Of a DNA stretch of 64,000 nucleotides, positions 11,591 to 22,917 are shown in pieces (position 1 is the stretch's first letter; every line of letters starts with the position of its first letter). Position numbers and translations under genes: made by a program. The DNA lies in assembly GCA_905116865.2 (NCBI GenBank), contig CAJHNH020008453.1, positions 678,114 through 742,113 of the forward strand. Reading direction: 5' to 3'. The notes under the pieces are model-generated. The model ran no database searches. It worked only from the letters and a program-made list of their open reading frames with translations, and had not been told where the DNA came from. This DNA is from Candidula unifasciata. Its lineage: Eukaryota; Mollusca; Gastropoda; Stylommatophora; Geomitridae.

Positions 11591-11907
11591 GTTAAAAGAA
11601 TTTTTCAAAGTGAAAGCCACACAAGAAGGTGAGCAATTATTTTTTTTAAATCACATGAAAAAGATACGCAAAGTCAGCACAGTGATACGGCTGAAACAAA
11701 GTAAGTACAATTCAATTCAATTCGTAAGAAACAAAAATTCCAAAATTGTGACCTCTTTCAGCTGCCTGACGGCTTGCTATATCGAAGTCGGTTCAATGGT
11801 GGTGTGATTTGTATTTCTTCCTTGCGGCGAACATTTTCGCCTGAGTTTCCTGTCATTTGTTGCGTTATGTCAGCAGCGTGGGCTTGGCGTGCGGCTTGCC
11901 GGTTTAG

Positions 11908-11945
11908 GGAGTGGACATGGCTGTCCTGAAAAGGACAGCCACATG
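11908..11945. repeat. Perfect-stem hairpin
   Basis: An inverted repeat (ggctgtcct / aggacagcc with a short loop, extended by catg-type flanks) lies downstream of the gag-like gene on the minus strand. It could be a structured 3' UTR element. There is no direct evidence of function. Confidence 0.5.
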
Positions 11946-12131
11946 TGCCGGGTGGCCTGGAACGGGATGGGCGGGGTCTGGCTTCTGTTGTCAGGTTTTG
12001 GTAATGCCTGGTTGGTTTTGCGCGGGTGAGTTTTTCGGTCCCGTGAGCTGGGTTTGGTCGGTGTCATGGCGGCTTTGGTCAGTTCTGGTTGGCTATTGGC
12101 TTCACGGTTTTGCAGTCGGGCTGTTTTCCGT

Positions 12132-13597
12132 TCAGTGCGTGGAATTGCTTTGTTGGAGTTGGCTTAATTCCCTTCGAGCAGCGTTTAACCTATTAAGGGC
12201 TGCGCATGCTTGATACATCATTATTTTGTTCTTGTCTCGCTTGGATCTGAGTGCTGCAGCTGGGAGGAATCGCTCTCTTGCAAGTTCTTCCTGGCAGAAC
12301 TGCATTCTGTATTTGCCAATGCCCAGCTCGAGTCGATGGGGGTGCATCCGCTGGTTAAAATCAGCGAGCATTTCTTGTAGGCTGACTTCTCTGTCCGCTA
12401 TGTCCTTCAATGCAGCCACGTGTACGGGATCGCAGTACTGGTTCGTGGATTGTACTGCTTCCTGTTCCACTTCTTCATCTCCTTGAGAATCTTCCTCTTC
12501 TGCTATGACTAGGATCTCTTCAGAGTCTTCTTCATTGGCAGTGCCTTCCTCTTCGGTTTCTGTTTCTGTACTTTTGTCAGCCCTGCTGATGTTTGCTTTG
12601 GCGGCTGGTGCCTTGTTTTTCTCTGCTAGTAAGAGTTCTCGTTCTTGTTTTGATTCTCGCGTAGCTGCTTCTGCTTCTGCTGTTGTTTTTACTAGCAGGG
12701 CGACTTCTCTGTACGCGGACTCTCTTGCTTCGTTAAGTAAGGCCGTCTCTGCCTTTCTTTCTTCTCTTTCTGCTAGTCGGTAGGTTGCTGCCTGGTCCTG
12801 TTCTGTCTTCAGCTGTGTCAGGAGGCCTTGGAGTTTTTTGTTTGCTTCAGTTACTTCTGCTAGCAGCTTGGTGTGGTGCGCAGCTTCTGCTATTCTGTCT
12901 CGCTTCTGGGCTCTGACTTCGTCTAGTGTTTGGGAGATTAGTCCCAGCATCTCGAGTCTTTCAGCGGTGGCGTTCTCTTTGTCTGCTGTCAGCTTCTGGA
13001 CTGCGATTTGGAGTGCTCTCACTTCCTGGGTTGTCGCGTTGTTGTTAGCGACTGGAATCACTTTCTCTGGTCTTCTCTCACCTCTTGGAATTGCTGTTTG
13101 CTGCTTGCACTTTTTTAGGTAGGTGCAGCCCATGTATCTGGCGCTGTGGGGCCCTCCACAGTTTGAACACCTTCTGCTACTGTTAGGCTTTTTAAAGTCG
13201 GGGTCCTTCTTGGCAAGTGGGCACTCTTTGAAGTCGTGCGGCTTAGAGCAGTAGCGGCATGCTGGGCTGCTGCGGCGTTTGCGGCTGTGTGCCACGCCTT
13301 GTTACAACGTGAGCACTGGATGATGTTGTCGCTGCTGAGGGCTCCAGGCTGCTGTCTTCGTAGGCGGGTGCCGGTAGGTTCCTGCGCCACGACTGGGGCA
13401 GCTTCTGGTGCTGGCGCCACGATAGGGGCGGTAGGTGTGCGAGGCGCCGCGATAGGGGCGCCTGCCGGTGAGGCTGCTGGTGTGGCCATCCTCTTTCTTG
13501 GTGTGGATGCGGCTGCTTGTTGTTTTTCCATGATAGGAAAATCAATGATGGGCAAATGCGGTCTGTAGCGAAAGCTAGGTCCCTTTGGAGTAGGCAA
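12132..13597 (-). pseudogene. Gag/ORF1-like nucleic-acid-binding protein, one frameshift
   Basis: Two overlapping minus frames (13597-13115 and 13295-12132) join near 13275. The N-terminus is Ala/Pro-rich. A zinc-knuckle cluster spans the join: C-S-R-C-N-K-A-W-H, then C-R-Y-C-x3-H-x4-C, then C-S-N-C-G-G-P-H-S-A-R-Y-M-G-C. This arrangement is characteristic of ORF1/gag-like proteins of jockey/CR1-type LINEs. A heptad-rich coiled coil of some 140 residues (Ala/Glu/Lys/Leu) and an acidic segment follow. The 387-residue downstream frame is the longest open frame in the window. No RT follows the stop. It lies wholly within the hAT element. In the LINE family this protein coats element RNA; its role here is unknown. 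Confidence 0.7.
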
Positions 13598-14441
13598 GGC
13601 TTGTTAGAGTATCCTAAAAAGGACACCCAAGCGTGCTTCCTCCTTAGTTCTCTAGACAATCGTGCAAGAAAAACTGGCTAGTATGACTGGCTCTTCAACA
13701 ATGCTGTGCTCCCGGGCCGCTAATAACCCACCCGCAGACGAATAACAATAGCTTAGTCGAGCCAAAACTCAGCCGAATATCAAGCGAGTTCTGACCAGTA
13801 TCTAGCTATTGATAATCTGGCTACGAATGGATAGTTAGCAAGCTAACGAGAGACACGTGGCTGTATCGGGCGGTATATCGAGCGAGCGAGAGAGAGCTGT
13901 GTGCGACTGGGCTGTCGGACTGCGAATGTTGATGGCTGGGATGACAAAGTAAGTATGATTTATGCGCGTTTTTATTAATCAGAACCGATGCTGCCAGATA
14001 TTTGTGCGTTGACCCCAGTGAGAGTTTAAAGTTCAAGTAATGGCAGTTGTCACAATGTGCGTGCCAGACCAAAACAAAAATATTGTAGTAAATATTTTAC
14101 ACAGTAATTATTAAATAGACAATGAAAGAAAAAAAAATCTATAAAATATTTAACTTATATGAAAAGCTTCTAGAAAAATACTTACGATCTAAACGTCAAA
14201 AACAGTATCTAAATGCAATGAAAAAGATCTAAATGTGGATATAAAAGATCCGAAGTGGCAACACTGCTTCCTGCTCGAAAACAATCCGGATGTTGGTATC
14301 GATACGTTAATTGCTCTCGCTGTTTGTCCTCTCCGGGCTGATACCTTAAGGTTAAACCTGTGATAACAACGTATCAGTCTACATGGCAAAAACACAGGCA
14401 ATTTCAATTTATAATTCTCATACCCCCAAAGAAGTTATAAC

Positions 14442-14699
14442 CAGGGCTGCCAATGGGATTATTTTTTAAACCCAGCTTAGCTAAACAAAAACCCAAGCAA
14501 TACATAGACAAAGAAAAAAAAAAATTTTTTTTTTTAAAAACATGATTGTTAAAATGTACAAAATTTATATTTACAAAACGAAACATGTACCACTTTTGTA
14601 TAAGGATATATTTTAAAAAATAAACAGGTTTCCCCCCAGGGGTCAAATAAAAACCCAGATCTGGGGGGGGGGGGGGGGGAGCCAGCATTAGTAGCCCTG
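14442..14699. mobile_element. hAT-type MITE
   Basis: A 258-bp element starting CAGGGCTGCCAAT and ending ATTAGTAGCCCTG, imperfect inverted repeats of about 13 bp. It is flanked by gttataac (14434-14441) and gttaaaac (14700-14707), an 8-bp target duplication with one mismatch. It contains poly-A/T runs and a poly-G run (about 14663-14679), with no coding capacity. Confidence 0.85.
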
Positions 14700-14922
14700 G
14701 TTAAAACTGTCTACACTAGCCTGAGGTATCCTGCAGTACAGTGCGCGTGTGGATATTGACTATGGTTAGTTGCGTATCCTTTACAGTACGTTGAAGAACC
14801 AACCCCAATAGCCCCTGGTTGTTGTGTGGTTTTTCTAAGCAAATTTACGTCCAGTAGTTTGCCATTGCTTCCTAGGCGGTCGGCTTTTTTGATGCCACTG
14901 TCGAAATCAAAGCAAGGCGTGT

Positions 14923-14990
14923 GGCCCGCAGCTGGATCGAACCCGGCATTATGAAGCGTTCGCATCGACTTAGCCACAGAGCCGACACAA
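14923..14990 (-). repeat. tRNA-derived SINE head
   Basis: The minus strand reads ctctgtggctaagtcgatgc (A-box-like) and, about 30 nt later, gggttcgatcc (B box), with the spacing of a Pol III promoter in a tRNA-derived SINE. No acceptor-stem pairing was found, so it is not called as a functional tRNA. Confidence 0.6.
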
Positions 14991-15682
14991 ACTATCGTAT
15001 TGTGCAAATTAAAAGATGCTGTCCAGGGTCGGATCAAGACTTGAATTCCTAAAATATATTATGCTCTAAGGAAGCTGCCGTTTAAAATTATACCAGCGAA
15101 TCTCAGCTGCCCCTTAAATTATATTTCATATCGACACGGCAAGATATAGGGGGATCAAGATGAGCATAGGACATCAACTTTGAAATATATAGGACTTTTC
15201 AGGCGCGCCGCCACTAACAAAATATTATCCCGCCCCCTTTTCCCTACCCTGGTTTGGGGGGGGGGGGGCCGCTCCACTTTTCTACGCACACAAAAACTGA
15301 GGGGGAAGGAGGGGTGAGCAGGCTTCTATTTGCCTTTTGAAAAATATGGATAAGGGAAATATATTCATTTAATTTTAAATCAAAGAAATAATAAAGAATG
15401 TTTGTGCAAAGTCACAGAAGTACATCATATATGCTAATACTCTAAAAATGTTAAAATATTTGTATATATAAATTCCAATTGTGAGGGGAGGGGGCATATT
15501 TTCTTTTAGGTCCCTGCACATTGTCAGGCCCAAAGCTTAGCTTAATTAGCTTATACCTAAATCCATCACTCGTGCAGTCTCAGCAATAAAGGTTGCCTGC
15601 TATGGAGCCCCAGTCGTTCCTGTCTCTCGTTATAGACACTCTCTAAGACTTCATCTCTGTGGATCTTACTCCATTTGTTTTG
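14991..15682. other. Non-coding stretch with poly-G tract
   Basis: Contains a poly-G run near 15255-15269 and AT-rich DNA. No gene or element boundary was found until the inserted element at 15691. Confidence 0.45.
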
Positions 15683-15690
15683 CTACGAAT

Positions 15691-17135
15691 CACGACCTTC
15701 TCTATTTACAGGTCAACGGGGATTCCCGTTCTTGTGTTAGAATGGAGTCCCTCTGCGTCCACAGTTTTTATCGAGGAGATGTATACACAAATTAAACTAC
15801 AGTTTCAATAATTTTTGACATATTTTATGGAACTATACGTAGTTTTTAAGGTAAAAAAGTGTGCTGTTTACATACAACAATAAAGGCTCTTACAGACAAA
15901 CAAAAATGCTTTTGCTACAGTCAACATGAACATCATAAACATCAATAACGTTTGGATATAAACTGAAAGTTATTCCAGCAAAAGTAAAGAAATATCAGTG
16001 CTAACTCTTTGATTCTGAGAGGGTATTTGCATCAGGGGAGCCCTGGGGGAGAGGGAAGGGGTGACATTTGTACATTTGTACATGTGCAATAACTTTTCAC
16101 CCAGAGCAGTTTTCTTAACAGTACTTGTAGTAATACTAAATATTTATCCTCAAGGTACAAACAGCACAAACAAATTTGTCCAGTTTTATCTTGTTGGATT
16201 AAATCAATTCCTTATCATTGCAAATTTTTTGGTAAATGTTTAAAAATACATCACAAATATTTCTTAATACTGCATGCAACAACGAGTATAAGTATCATGA
16301 ATGGTATATTATTTTAAAGGTAATTAAAGCATATTAAAAGACCATATAACTGCAAATGCTGTGCAACATACACATATCAAACACAAAAATTCCCCATATA
16401 GATACCGGATCTCGTTGTTCAAAACAGTGTCTGGACCAAGACTAAAGCCCAGAATTAGATAAACTACCAGAGTTTACAGCCAATGATCGCGAAACAGAAG
16501 CCAATTTACACAAACTAACACAGACCGTACAACTGCAAAGATGCATGAAAAGTAGATGAACAACAAGAAGTTTCTGCCAGAGTTTACAGCCAGAGTTCGT
16601 GAAACTGAACCCAATTTACAAAAATTAACACAGACCGTACAACTGCAAATATGCATGAAAAGTAAATGAACAACCAAAAGTTTCTGCCAGAGTTTACAGC
16701 CAGTGTTCGCAAAGCATGGTTGAGGATTTATATTATTAGTGTATTTCTACAAAATATTATTATACTGTTAGTCAACAATTAGTAAAGAGGCAAAGAGTGA
16801 CTTGCTGTGAGAGGTTAGTTAGTAAATTAAATATTATATAAGTTTCATCCACTTACCCAGAGCTCCGAAATATCTTGACACTATTTAGCCAAAGTGTAGT
16901 TGCACTATTTATACACAGTCAGTATGAAAGCAATATCGTGTATATCCACTTCACAATATCCGCTTGTCGGTTTGTAATACGAATACATTCAGAACACAGA
17001 ACTTCGTAAGAACATTAAAATGTCACACACGATGCAACACATGGAAATTGCTTCCAGTAACCAGTTTCAGAGGGACTCCTTTTAAAATGAAAATGTGGGT
17101 CATTTAGTTGTGAGGCACAATTAGAGACGGCATTG
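15691..17135. mobile_element. Non-autonomous hAT-like element with minisatellite, copy 1
   Basis: Begins CACGACCTTCTCTATTT and ends AATTAGAGACGGCATTG, imperfect inverted repeats (CA..GCC.TCTCTA). It is flanked by an exact 8-bp duplication, ctacgaat (15683-15690 and 17136-17143). Its full-length homologue lies in inverted orientation at 49961-51607. Inside is a roughly 105-110-bp tandem repeat (about 16450-16720). There is no transposase. A CA start plus 8-bp duplications indicates mobilisation by a hAT-type transposase supplied in trans. Confidence 0.85.
16450..16720. repeat. Minisatellite, about 2.3 units of roughly 105-110 bp
   Basis: Units contain 'ccagagtttacagcca' and 'gaccgtacaactgcaaa' blocks, repeated. 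The homologous array in the other copy (50370-50860) has two more units, which accounts for the 202-bp length difference between copies. Confidence 0.85.
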
Positions 17136-17143
17136 CTACGAAT

Positions 17144-17513
17144 ATATTCAATAAGTGGCCGTGGACCAAAACCCTGGGGTAGGAGCCTGTCCTACTATTA
17201 GGCGCGTCCAACAGGTGACGGATGGTGGAAAGGCCTCTAGATATAGAGGTTATCCACGAATATATTGAATATGTGGCTGTGGACCGAAACAGGTGATGGT
17301 CATTAAGAGGAGGCAATTTAGTTCGTATTACAGCTAACTCTATAAAATACCTTGAAACTCTACGACATGGCCATCGGCCGGTAAGAGGCGCCATAACCTC
17401 TCCCCTTCCCCCTCCCCACTGCTTTGCAGGGTAAGTCTCTTTAGACAAAGGCTATTGGAGTCAAATTATATACACACCGGCGGAAGGCAAGGGGAAACCA
17501 CCGCTGTATTATC
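17144..17513 (+). other. Probable 5' flank of the RTE LINE; short internal duplication
   Basis: A block 'gaatatatt.aata.gtggc.gtggacc' occurs at about 17139 and 17258. The end, 'ggcaaggggaaaccaccgctgtat', resembles the 5' region I associate with RTE-type LINEs and is interrupted at 17513 by the LTR element. The LINE coding region resumes beyond 20842. This link is inference. Confidence 0.35.
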
Positions 17514-18201
17514 TGTAACAGGCTGGAAACATACGGTTCAGCAGCCTGAAGATCTTGAATTTATTCTGGTTTGAAAATAGCCAACACGCAAAATGAGAAA
17601 TATTAACATTTATTAGTGTTAAACGATAACACGGGAAAAATCTGGCCACTGTGGTATTTAAACGGCCGACTGACAATTATTTAGCCTTCTTCTATCTAGT
17701 GGTAGCTCCGGCTTGCTACGGTCAAGCTTCCTGTTGTCGTTGTTGACTGCACTTGGTCGCAATGCACAGGTGTGTCAGATCGGACTGGCTGAGCGACCCT
17801 AGATTGGCTCGGATCACGGTACGTCATTTGGTTAGATGGTTTTAAAATAGATCTCCATTTGTATTCTTGCTAAGAGATAGTTGGGTGGTAGATCGCTATA
17901 TATTTGAAATTTGTTCCAGCACGTTGTCGTTAATGTCGTTATTTGTTGGCCACGCTGATGTGATGTTAAATAAAAAAATGTTGTGCAATGTTGTATTCAT
18001 AGTTACAGTTGTTTCCTTCAGCTTAGGACTTGTAGTTAGCGTCCTTAGTTTATTTTATTTGTTATTTGCTTGGGCTATCTAGACTTTACACAGAAGATTT
18101 CTTGCCTGGGTGAGATATTCTGATCTCTCCCCCACCCACTCTTTCTCTCTCTTTTCTTTCTCTTTTTTCTTGTTACTAAAGGGCTCCTCCGTTCTAGTAC
18201 A
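17514..18201 (+). repeat. 5' LTR
   Basis: 688 bp, highly similar to 20150-20838 with scattered substitutions and small indels. An AATAAA-type polyadenylation signal lies near 17969. The terminal dinucleotides are TG and CA. Confidence 0.88.
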
Positions 18202-18899
18202 AGTGGCGTCGTCCGGCAAGGATATTGGTGGCCATGAATTATTTTGTGTCTAGCCTAGTTAGTTCAGGTAATAATAGTAGTTCATAGTTTAGATTGATTT
18301 TTAAATTGTCTTATGTAAGCCCCGGTAATCACATTGTATAGTTAGATGTTACAGGATTTAATTCAAGGAGTTTTAGTTTGTGCAGGCAATAAAAGTGATT
18401 TTTAAATGGCGCCTATGTGCTCTTTTCATTCAGACTTAGAATATTCTCGCCCACATGTGTAGTTTCGTTATCGAAGACTTGGGTTGTGTTTAGTTAGGTA
18501 TTAGATCATCTCGTTTACGGATGAATAGCGTTGTGGAGTAGTTTAATTTTCCAAGTCTAGTCGGCTCAGAATATCGTGTTGATTTTAATTTGGTTCAGAG
18601 CTTGTGTAGGTGCGGCCTGTGCGGGTTTGTTGTGTGATTAGATGTTAGTTTTGTTTTCACTAGCAGTGGTTTGCGTCTATTGTTAAGTTTAACTAGGAGT
18701 GGTCTGTGTCTATTGTCGACTAGGAGTGGTTGTTGTCTCGACCTGAACTTGGGGTCAGTTTATCTTGTTTTGTTTTCACATCAAGGTTTAACTGTAGGTC
18801 TGTTTATATATTAGGGAGCCTTGTGTAAGTACACCGACCGATCCAGTTAAGCAATGACGTTTTTAACATTGCTGGTACCAGTCAAAACATTGTAGGCTA

Positions 18900-19480
18900 C
18901 AGCCGAGGTAATTGTTAAATGTCATTTGGAAGCCAAGCGGTTTTGGCAGTGACGAGAATATTGTCTCTTGATGGCCGAGCGGTCGAGACATTGGCAAAAG
19001 CGGTGATGTGTCTCTGACTGCCATGCAGCCGAGACAAGAGTGCGATGTCTCTCGAAGGCCTTGCGGCCGAGACAATGTCCAGTGTAGGCCTTTGGCCAAG
19101 GTAGTGAACGAAAATGTCAATTTGTAGGCTATGCCAAAGCCGAGGTAATGTCCAATCAGTCAATTGTAGGCCTTCCATGAAGCCGAGGTAATGTCCGATA
19201 TGTCTCTCGAGGGCCACGCGGCCGAGACAAGAGTGTTGTGTCTCTCGATGGCCAGGAGGCCGAGACAATGTCCATTGTAGGCCTTTGGCCAAGTTGTAAA
19301 CGAAATTGTCCATTTGTAGGCTTCCCTGAAACTGAGGTAAAAGTGTGGAAAGTCCTTTAAACGTCACGCGGTGGTGACAAAGGCAAACATCGTCTTATTG
19401 TTACGCGGTGGTAGCAAAGGCAAAAGTCTTCTTATTGTCACGCGGTAGTGACAAAGGCAAAGCGTGGTGGAAGCAGTCTT
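18900..19480. repeat. Complex tandem repeats inside LTR element
   Basis: A unit of about 190 bp bearing 'aggcctttggccaag' and 'tgtctctcga.ggcc...ggccgagaca' is present about twice. It is followed by three roughly 42-bp units with 'cacgcggt.gtgacaaaggcaaa' (about 19360-19470). The gccgag/ggcc blocks are partly palindromic. No coding frame. Confidence 0.75.
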
Positions 19481-20149
19481 ATGTAAGCCCCGCGGCTGAG
19501 GTATCAAATATTATGACAACTTATCTACGAAGAATTACTGGACGTAGGAGAGGAAATCCAACTGATCAAGAATCCGGATGTTAACTGATTACTATGTTTT
19601 TTATTGCAGTAACATGTTTCTTTTTTCTTCTGTTTTGCTTGTTGTGTGTTAGTAGTGATTTGGTATGTGTTTAACGCATTGTTCTAGCGAGGAGTGGATT
19701 AGATGGAGGTTTATTCTACTATGATGGTGTCTCGGACCCAAGCGCACATGCTAACGTATTCCGATGATATCGCCATTATTGATGTAGATGGGGGATTTGT
19801 AGTGATTTTACAGATGGTAGCTGAAACTCAAACGCAAATGTTCACTGGATGTTTCATGACTACTGCCATCTTTGTAATTTCTTTTTCGGAACTTATACGT
19901 TCCTTAACCAGTTTCCTTGGGACGAGTCATGCTTTGATCATATGTCGATGTCAACTATTTTTGGGTGAATGTTATTAAGGATGCTGCAAGTAACTAGTGA
20001 TTACATGATGTTGGGAGGAGTATTTTATTTCAGGTGGCTGTGGCCAGTAACTCTGTGGGATGTAGAACAGGAGTTGGTGGATGATTTTTAGACAATTGAT
20101 GTTATCTATTGTGTAGTTGCCGGGACGTAAACCAAAATAATAAGCCGAC

Positions 20150-20838
20150 TGGTAACAGGCTGGAAACATACGGTTCAGCAGCCTAAAGATCTTGAATTTA
20201 TTCTAGTTTGAAAATAGCCAACACGCAAAATGAGAAACATTACCATTTATTAGTGTTAGACAATAACACGGGAAAAATCTGGCCACTGAGGTATTTAAAC
20301 GACCGACTGACAATTATTTGGCCTTCTTCTATCTGGTGGTCACTCCGGCTTGCTACGGTCAAGCGCCCTGTGTCGTTGTTGACTGCACTAGGTCGCAATG
20401 CACAGGTGCGTCAGATTGGATTGGCTGAGCGACGCTAGATTGGCTCGGATCACGGTACGTCAGTTGGTTAGATGGTTTTAAAATAGATCTTCATTTGTAT
20501 TCTTGCTAAGAGATAGTTGGATGGTAAATCGCTATATATTTAAGATTTTGTTCCAGCACGTTGTCATTAATGTCGTTATTTGTTGGCCACGCTGATGTGA
20601 TGTTAAACAAAAAATGTTGTGCAACGTTGTATTCATAGTTACAGTTGTTTCCTTCACTGAGGACTTGTAGTTAGTGTCCTTAGTTTATTTTATTTGTTAT
20701 TTGCTTGGGCTATCTAGACTTTACACAGAAGATTTCTTGCCTGGGTGAGATATTCTGATCTCTCCTCCACCAAAACGCTCTCTTTTTCCTTTTTCTTTTC
20801 TTTTGTTTTGTTACTAAGGGACCCTTCGGTTTAGTACA
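20150..20838 (+). repeat. 3' LTR
   Basis: Direct repeat of the 5' LTR, 689 bp, ending TAGTACA immediately before the second tatc. The pyrimidine-rich stretch near its end differs in length between the two LTRs. Confidence 0.88.
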
Positions 20839-20842
20839 TATC

Positions 20843-21849
20843 TATAGTCAATTATGCCTCAGAATATTACCAATTAGGATAACGATGTGAATGAGGATTC
20901 CAGTGGAATCACCTCGTCCGGTAGGGAACATCATGTTCTACGGGTGATACCAGACCATCATCCAGCTACTGTAGAAAAAGTAAATGGTAGAAACATCATG
21001 AAAATTGGTACATGGAATATCAGAACACTCGTACAAAACGGAAAGCTGGACAACATCAAAATGGAAATGAAGAGAATGAACATCAACATATTAGGAATTA
21101 GTGAAATGCGGTGGCCAGGAGCAGGGGGAAAGTATTCAGATCAGCACATAATTATTTACTCGGGTGGAAAGGAATATAGTAAGGGGGTTGTTTTATTTTG
21201 GATCCAAAGAACTCAAAAACTCTGAAATGATTTTGGACAATATCAGATAGAGTACTATTAGTGAAACTTCACGGCAGACCATTTGACATCAACTTCGTAC
21301 AGATTTATGCCCCAACAGCAGATAGCTCAGAGAAAGATATTGACACATTTTATGAGTTAGACATGGCTGTTGATCAGTGCAAAAATTTTGAAGTAACAAT
21401 GGTACTTGAAGATTTCAAAACGAAAATAAGAAATGAAAAAGTGTACAGAGTAACGGGTGGCTATGGCCTAGGAGAAAGGAATGTAAGAGGTGACAGATTA
21501 ATAGCATGTGCCGAGTCACGCAGCATGATAACACCATCCTTGAAGATTGTGGACTTGGAAAAGTCCTTGCAATAATGTCCGCAATCAGATTGATTATATG
21601 TTGGTTTCAAGAAGATTCCCGAGCAGCTTAGTTGGAGTAAGGACTAGACCAGGAGCAGACTGCTTTAGTGACCATGTTCCAGTTGTAGGAAAAATTGAAT
21701 AAAACTAAAGAAAATTAGAAAAACGCCACAGAACATCAAGTTAAATTTAGGAATTCTTATAACGGATAACGAAATTAATGAACAGTACAGTGTCACTGTG
21801 CAAAACCGGTATAATGCAATGGAAATTATACAGACTATTGATGAACAGT
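20843..21849 (+). pseudogene. RTE-type LINE: APE endonuclease and start of RT linker
   Basis: Reads as an apurinic-type endonuclease in pieces: K-I-G-T-W-N-I-R-T-L (about 21000), I-L-G-I-S-E-M-R-W-P-G (catalytic Glu), I-Y-A-P-T-A, a degraded E-D-F-K-T-K-I where G-D-F-N-A-K belongs, and F-S-D-H-V-P-V (catalytic Asp-His) near 21670. There is a frameshift near 21200, and in-frame stops follow. The enzyme nicks target DNA to prime reverse transcription. This is the first part of an element continued at 22929-23832 and 28507-29519. The substitution of the Asp-Asn pair alone would disable it. Confidence 0.8.
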
Positions 21850-22917
21850 ACTGTAGCCTTTACAATGCACCCAGGCTGAAGGCCAAAACCAGGTTAAGAA
21901 AGGTGCTTATCAGAGAGCTGCTGTTTGCAGATGATGCCGCAATAACCACCCACTCATAGAAGGAACTGCGATGTTTACTATCTGCCTTTGCTGATGCGTG
22001 CTGTGAATTTGGACTAACAGTCAGCAAAAAGAATACAAAGGTTATGGTGCAAAGTGTCAATGACAGACCTACAGTCTACATTGACGGTGAAGAGCTTGAG
22101 ACACTAGACCATTTTACCTATCTGGGTTCCACAGTGAATAGTAAACTATCGCTGGACCAAGAAATCAACATCAGGATAGGTAAGGCAGCAACAACAATGA
22201 GCAGATTGACAAAGAGAGTTTGAGAGAACAGGAAGCTCACAATTAAAACAAAAACCCTTGTTTATCAGGCTTGTGTTTTCAGCACTCTGCTTTATGGCAG
22301 TGAAACTTGGTCAACCTACCTGCACCAAGGGAGACGGCTTAATAACTCTCACATGCGATGCCTAAGAAGAATACTTGGCATTAAGTGGCAGGACAGAATC
22401 ACAAACACTGAGGTACCGGAAAGAGCAGGTACTACAACAGTCTTTTCCATGCTCAGTCTACGAAGGCTCAGGTGGCTGGGTCACACATGGAGGATGGCAG
22501 AGCCCCTAAGGACATCCTTCATGGTGAATTAAAGACAGGAAGAAGATATCAAGGCCGACCTCTACTAAGTTATAATTATTTATGCAAGCGGGACATGAAT
22601 GAACCAGGTATGGAGGCGGACCCAGGGGAACAAAATGCCATGGACCGTGTTGTGTGGAAAGGGCATATCAGAAAGGGAATGAGACTGAAGGAAGAAATGA
22701 ATGCAGAAAGGATGAGAGCTGAGCGTCTGAGAAGAAACGGATTAAACACAATTGTTGTTAACAATGGTCCTGAAATCCCATGCTATCATTGTGGATGACT
22801 TTTCTTGACACGGGTGGGTCTTGCTAGTCATACTCGCCATCGCCATGGGCTGTGAATCTCATGCCTCCTCACATAACACTATTGTCTGGAAAGACGGGAA
22901 AGTGCCAATGAGAATGA
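21850..22917 (+). mobile_element. Nested LINE fragment: RT C-terminal half with C2H2 tail
   Basis: A 5'-truncated LINE inserted in the RTE linker, flanked by an exact 11-bp duplication, tgatgaacagt (21839-21849 and 22918-22928). It begins just upstream of the RT catalytic box L-L-F-A-D-D (about 21921-21935) and continues with F-T-Y-L-G-S and L-L-Y-G-S-E-T-W. It ends with a C2H2-like finger, C-Y-H-C ... H-T-R-H-R-H (22781-22853). In-frame stops make it inactive. The finger at the C-terminus marks a different LINE family from the host RTE. Confidence 0.85.

Larger units (their letters stand above)
9695..14266 (-). mobile_element. hAT DNA transposon with target duplication
   Basis: The left end CAGTGTTGCCACTT and the right end (reverse complement of aagtggcaacactg) are 14-bp terminal inverted repeats of hAT type. 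They are followed by partly matching subterminal sequence rich in 'aaagatctaaat'. A perfect 8-bp target duplication, cttcctgc, flanks it at 9687-9694 and 14267-14274. Inside are a reverse-strand hAT transposase pseudogene (9981-11590) and a GC-rich block with a gag/ORF1-like gene (about 11820-14075). The ends are well preserved although the transposase is dead. The GC-rich block is probably a later insertion or captured DNA. Confidence 0.93.
17514..20838 (+). mobile_element. Non-autonomous LTR retrotransposon, pol-less
   Basis: Two direct repeats of about 690 bp (17514-18201 and 20150-20838) bound a 1,948-bp interior. The LTRs start TG(G)TAACAGG and end TAGTACA, so TG...CA. A 4-bp duplication, tatc, flanks the whole (17510-17513 and 20839-20842). 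The base after the 5' LTR begins agtggcgtcgtccgg, in the position of a tRNA primer-binding site. The interior contains tandem repeats and no gag, protease, RT or integrase frame. It is therefore a LARD/TRIM-like passenger needing another element's proteins. Confidence 0.88.

Noticed and set aside
12226..13568. Plus-strand open frames opposite the gag-like gene
   Set aside because: They are Ser/Ala-rich antisense shadows of the GC-rich coiled-coil gene on the minus strand, with no domain of their own.
14923..14990. Functional tRNA gene
   Set aside because: Pol III boxes are visible but no convincing acceptor stem or complete cloverleaf.
17867..18082. Short hydrophobic open frame in the 5' LTR
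   Set aside because: Not open in the 3' LTR copy, with no start context or homology. Chance frame in AT-rich LTR.
18900..19480. CRISPR-like array
   Set aside because: Repeat units are long, contiguous and variable with no spacers, and the DNA is eukaryotic.
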